DNA of 5,616 nucleotides from Geobacter sp. (lineage in GTDB: Bacteria; Desulfobacterota; Desulfuromonadia; Geobacterales; Pseudopelobacteraceae). The notes under the pieces are model-generated. The model did no database searches, was not told the origin of the DNA, and saw nothing but the letters and a program-made list of their open reading frames with translations. Position 1 is the first letter of the stretch, and the number at the start of each line of letters is the position of its first letter. Of the stretch, positions 3,077 to 5,616 are shown in pieces. The position numbers and the translations under genes are program-made. The stretch is taken from the NCBI GenBank assembly GCA_027346925.1, contig DAIERH010000157.1, positions 1-5,616 of the forward strand, written 5' to 3'.

Positions 3077-5616
3077 CCGCAGACGTGACAGCCAGGTTGC
3101 TGCGGGTGGTGGAAGAGGTGGCGAACGAGCTTCACCCCCACGGGACCGTGAGGGCGACCCTTGACAGCCGGCTCGACCGCGAACTCGGGTTCGACAGTCT
3201 GGGACGGGTGGAATTGCTGGCGCGGCTTGAGCGAACGTTCGGCTGTGCCCTGCCCGAGCAGGTGGCAGCCGCCGTCGAGACGCCCCGTGACCTGCTGCGG
3301 GCCATGCTGGCCAGCCACCCCATGCCGCGTGGGGATAGCGGCGTGGAGACCGGCCCGATAGCCGCGGTTGAGGCCAGCGTGCCGGTTCATGCACAGACGC
3401 TGCCCGAGGTGCTCGACTGGTATGCCACCCACGAGCCGGATCGTTGCCACATCCGCTTCTATGCCGACGAGGGGGATGAAGGGGTCCTGACCTACGGCGA
3501 CCTGGCAACGGGAGCGGCCAGGATGGCCGCCGGCCTCCAGGGCCTTGACCTGCAACCGGGAGAGGCGGTTGCCATCATGCTGCCGACCTGCCCCGACTAT
3601 TTCCCCACCTTTTTCGGCACTCTGCTGGCCGGCGGCATACCGGTGCCCATGTATCCGCCGGCGCGCCCCACCCAGATCGAGGATCATTTGCGGCGCCAGT
3701 CAGGCATCCTGTCCAACTGCATGGCCCCCATCCTGGTCGCGTCGGCGGAGACCACCGCGGTAGCCAGGATGTTGGGGGCCCTGGCGCCAACGCTCAAGCG
3801 CGTGGTCACGACGACAGATCTGGCGGGCGACGCCGCGCCGAAGCTGCCGCTGGTGTCGCCCGATGCCGTAGCGCTCCTGCAATATACCTCGGGCAGCACC
3901 GGCAATCCCAAAGGGGTGGTGCTGACGCACCGAAATCTGCTGGCCAACATCCGGGCCATGGGCGCTGCGGGAGCCGTGGGCCCCGGTGACGTGTTCGTCA
4001 GCTGGCTGCCGCTCTACCACGACATGGGACTGATCGGCGCCTGGCTGGGCAGCCTGTACCACGCCATGCCGCTGGTATTGATGTCTCCTCTCGCCTTCCT
4101 GGCGCGTCCCCAGCGCTGGTTGCGGGCTATCCAGCGCCACCACGGCACTCTCACGGCGGCGCCTAATTTTGCCTTTGAACTCTGCCTGCGGCGGATCGAG
4201 GAGGCAACAGACCTGGATCTGGGCTCCCTGCGGGCCATCTGCAACGGCGCCGAACCGATCAGCAGCGCCACCATGCTGCGCTTCCTCGACCGCTTTGCCC
4301 CGGCCGGACTGCGGCACGAGGCCATGATGCCGGTCTACGGCTTGGCTGAATGCTCGGTGGGCTTGGCGTTCCCGCCGTTGGGGCGCGGGCCGGTCGTTGA
4401 CCGTATCCGGCGTGAGCCCCTCCTTGCCAACGGCCGGGCAGTGCCAGCGGCACCGGACGACCCGACCGCCTTCACCTTCGTCGCCTGCGGCCAGCCGCTG
4501 CCGGGGCATCAGATCCGGGTCGTGGACGATGCCGATCGTGAGTTGCCCGAGCGACATGAAGGCAGAATCCAGTTCCGCGGCCCTTCGACGACCTCGGGTT
4601 ACTACCGCAACCCCGATGCCACCCGGGGCCTCTTCCACGGCGAATGGCTGGACACGGGGGATCTGGGCTACCTGGCGAACAACGAGATTCACATCACCGG
4701 TCGCACCAAGGACATCATCATCCGCGCCGGCCGCAACATCCATCCGTCCGAGTTGGAAGAGGCGGTGGGAAACCTGGCGGGTGTGCGCAAGGGTAACGTC
4801 GTCGTATTCGGCAGCCTTGACCCGGTTGCCGGCACCGAGCGGCTGGTGGTGGTGGCGGAGACCCGCGAGACAGACCCCGCCCGCCGCGAGAGCCTGTGTG
4901 CGGCCATCATGGCCCTGGCCAGCGATCTGGTCGGAGTCCCACCGGACGAGGTGCTTCTGGCGCCCCCTAACACGGTGCTCAAGACATCGAGCGGCAAGAT
5001 CCGCCGCGCCGCCTGCCGCAAGCTGTACGAGGAGGGGGCCATCGGCCGTTCGCGGCGGCCGGCCTGGCGGCAGATCGCGGCCCTGCGCCTGTCCAGCGTC
5101 GCACCGCGCCTGCGGCGGGCAGCCGCGGCCCTGGCCGCCCACCTCTTCGCCGGCTACGCCTGGGCAGCCGCCGCTCTTCTCGTTCCGGTTGCCTGGCTCG
5201 GGGTGATGACCCTGCCCCGGCCGGGGTGGAGGTGGGGCCTCCTGCGACACGCAACGCGCCTGCTGGCGCACGCCACCGGGACGCCGCTCACGGCCGAGGG
5301 GCTCGACCGGCTGCCCCGGCAGGAGCGGCCCTGCATCTACGCGGCCAACCACGCCAGCTATCTCGACGCCCTGGCGCTGGTCGCCCTTGTGCCGCGCGAG
5401 TTTGCCTTTGTGGCCAAGCGCGAACTGGCCGGCCGCTGGTTCATCCGTGTCCCCCTTGAGCGGATCGGAACGCTGTTCGTGGAGCGTTTTGAGACCGGGC
5501 GCAGTATCGACGACGCCCGCGCCATGGTCGGCGCCGCCAGGGGGGGGCGCTCGCTCATGTTCTTCCCCGAGGGGGGGTTCACGCGGGTCACCGGGGTCAT
5601 GCCATTTCACATGGGC
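3073..5616 (+). CDS. ACP–fatty-acyl-AMP-ligase–acyltransferase fusion, C-terminus cut by window edge
   Basis: At least 848 residues are in the window. Domains in order: an acyl carrier domain (about 1-85) with ELGFDSLGRVELL, where Ser42 is the predicted phosphopantetheine site; an adenylate-forming domain (about 110-660); a hydrophobic segment (about 690-714); and a PlsC/LPLAT acyltransferase domain. The adenylation domain has YTSGSTGNPKG (271-281), WLPLYHDMGLIG, YGLAE (422-426), WLDTGDLGYL (525-534), GRTKDIIIRAGRN (543-555) and the catalytic-lysine motif SSGKIRR with Lys642. It most resembles fatty-acyl-AMP ligases (FAAL). The acyltransferase has NHASYLD (His760, Asp765), GTLFVERFE and FFPEGGFTR (830-838), so the catalytic motifs look intact. 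The likely job is to activate a fatty acid as acyl-AMP, load the fused ACP, and pass the acyl group to a membrane lipid acceptor. E. coli Aas does related chemistry with the domains in the opposite order. The GTG at 3073 overlaps the upstream stop; GTG at 3085 is an alternative. Domain calls are secure; substrate and acceptor are unknown. Confidence 0.93.
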   Translation, partial: MTADVTARLLRVVEEVANELHPHGTVRATLDSRLDRELGFDSLGRVELLARLERTFGCALPEQVAAAVETPRDLLRAMLASHPMPRGDSGVETGPIAAVEASVPVHAQTLPEVLDWYATHEPDRCHIRFYADEGDEGVLTYGDLATGAARMAAGLQGLDLQPGEAVAIMLPTCPDYFPTFFGTLLAGGIPVPMYPPARPTQIEDHLRRQSGILSNCMAPILVASAETTAVARMLGALAPTLKRVVTTTDLAGDAAPKLPLVSPDAVALLQYTSGSTGNPKGVVLTHRNLLANIRAMGAAGAVGPGDVFVSWLPLYHDMGLIGAWLGSLYHAMPLVLMSPLAFLARPQRWLRAIQRHHGTLTAAPNFAFELCLRRIEEATDLDLGSLRAICNGAEPISSATMLRFLDRFAPAGLRHEAMMPVYGLAECSVGLAFPPLGRGPVVDRIRREPLLANGRAVPAAPDDPTAFTFVACGQPLPGHQIRVVDDADRELPERHEGRIQFRGPSTTSGYYRNPDATRGLFHGEWLDTGDLGYLANNEIHITGRTKDIIIRAGRNIHPSELEEAVGNLAGVRKGNVVVFGSLDPVAGTERLVVVAETRETDPARRESLCAAIMALASDLVGVPPDEVLLAPPNTVLKTSSGKIRRAACRKLYEEGAIGRSRRPAWRQIAALRLSSVAPRLRRAAAALAAHLFAGYAWAAAALLVPVAWLGVMTLPRPGWRWGLLRHATRLLAHATGTPLTAEGLDRLPRQERPCIYAANHASYLDALALVALVPREFAFVAKRELAGRWFIRVPLERIGTLFVERFETGRSIDDARAMVGAARGGRSLMFFPEGGFTRVTGVMPFHMG

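Noticed and set aside
3700..5610. A 636-codon open frame on the minus strand
   Set aside because: It lies opposite the ACP-ligase-acyltransferase gene, whose motifs are unmistakable. Long antisense frames are common in GC-rich DNA, and its translation is low-complexity (rich in Gly, Arg, Gln, His) with no recognisable motif.

Overview
The window is GC-rich apart from one short AT-rich stretch. It holds four clear protein-coding genes, one small gene with good start signals, two doubtful small ORFs and one probable gene remnant. Protein style (an EF-G paralog beginning 'IRNIGIISHIDAGKTT', a cytoplasmic multi-BON protein, a large ACP/AMP-ligase/acyltransferase fusion) and base composition suggest a high-GC Desulfuromonadia (Geobacter-like) bacterium. 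That placement is inference from memory of the families, not a database result.

Left part (1-912, minus strand): the first ~304 codons of a translation elongation factor G, cut by the window edge. It has its own sigma70-like promoter (perfect TTGACA -35) and is divergent from the next gene. It is therefore not in the usual rpsL-rpsG-fusA-tuf context and is probably a second, stand-alone EF-G. Its true start may be a non-standard ATT codon behind a perfect AGGAG.

Middle-left (1123-2461, plus strand): a 241-aa protein with three BON domains, then a 140-aa DCC-family (DUF393) thiol-disulfide oxidoreductase-like protein. A possible 43-aa ORF follows, whose ATG overlaps the DUF393 stop codon (ATGA).

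Middle (about 2462-2835): no convincing intact gene. It has an AT-rich patch (about 38% GC by hand count over 2471-2640) with small direct and inverted repeats. A GC-rich piece follows whose translation reads like the N-terminus of a lipase maturation factor family protein, broken by compensating one-base indels and an in-frame TGA. DCC/DUF393 proteins are, as I recall, often next to or fused with that family, so this may be a decayed partner of the upstream gene.

Right part (2836-5616, plus strand): a good promoter (TTGATG, 17 bp, TATCAT) leads into a 51-aa Cys/His-rich protein. That gene is translationally coupled (GTGA overlap) to a very large protein of at least 848 aa. In order the large protein carries an acyl carrier domain, a fatty-acyl-AMP-ligase-like domain, a hydrophobic segment and a PlsC-type acyltransferase domain, and it runs off the right edge. 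Inferred together, the pair could activate a fatty acid, hold it on the built-in carrier and transfer it to a membrane lipid acceptor. The small protein would be an accessory of unknown role.
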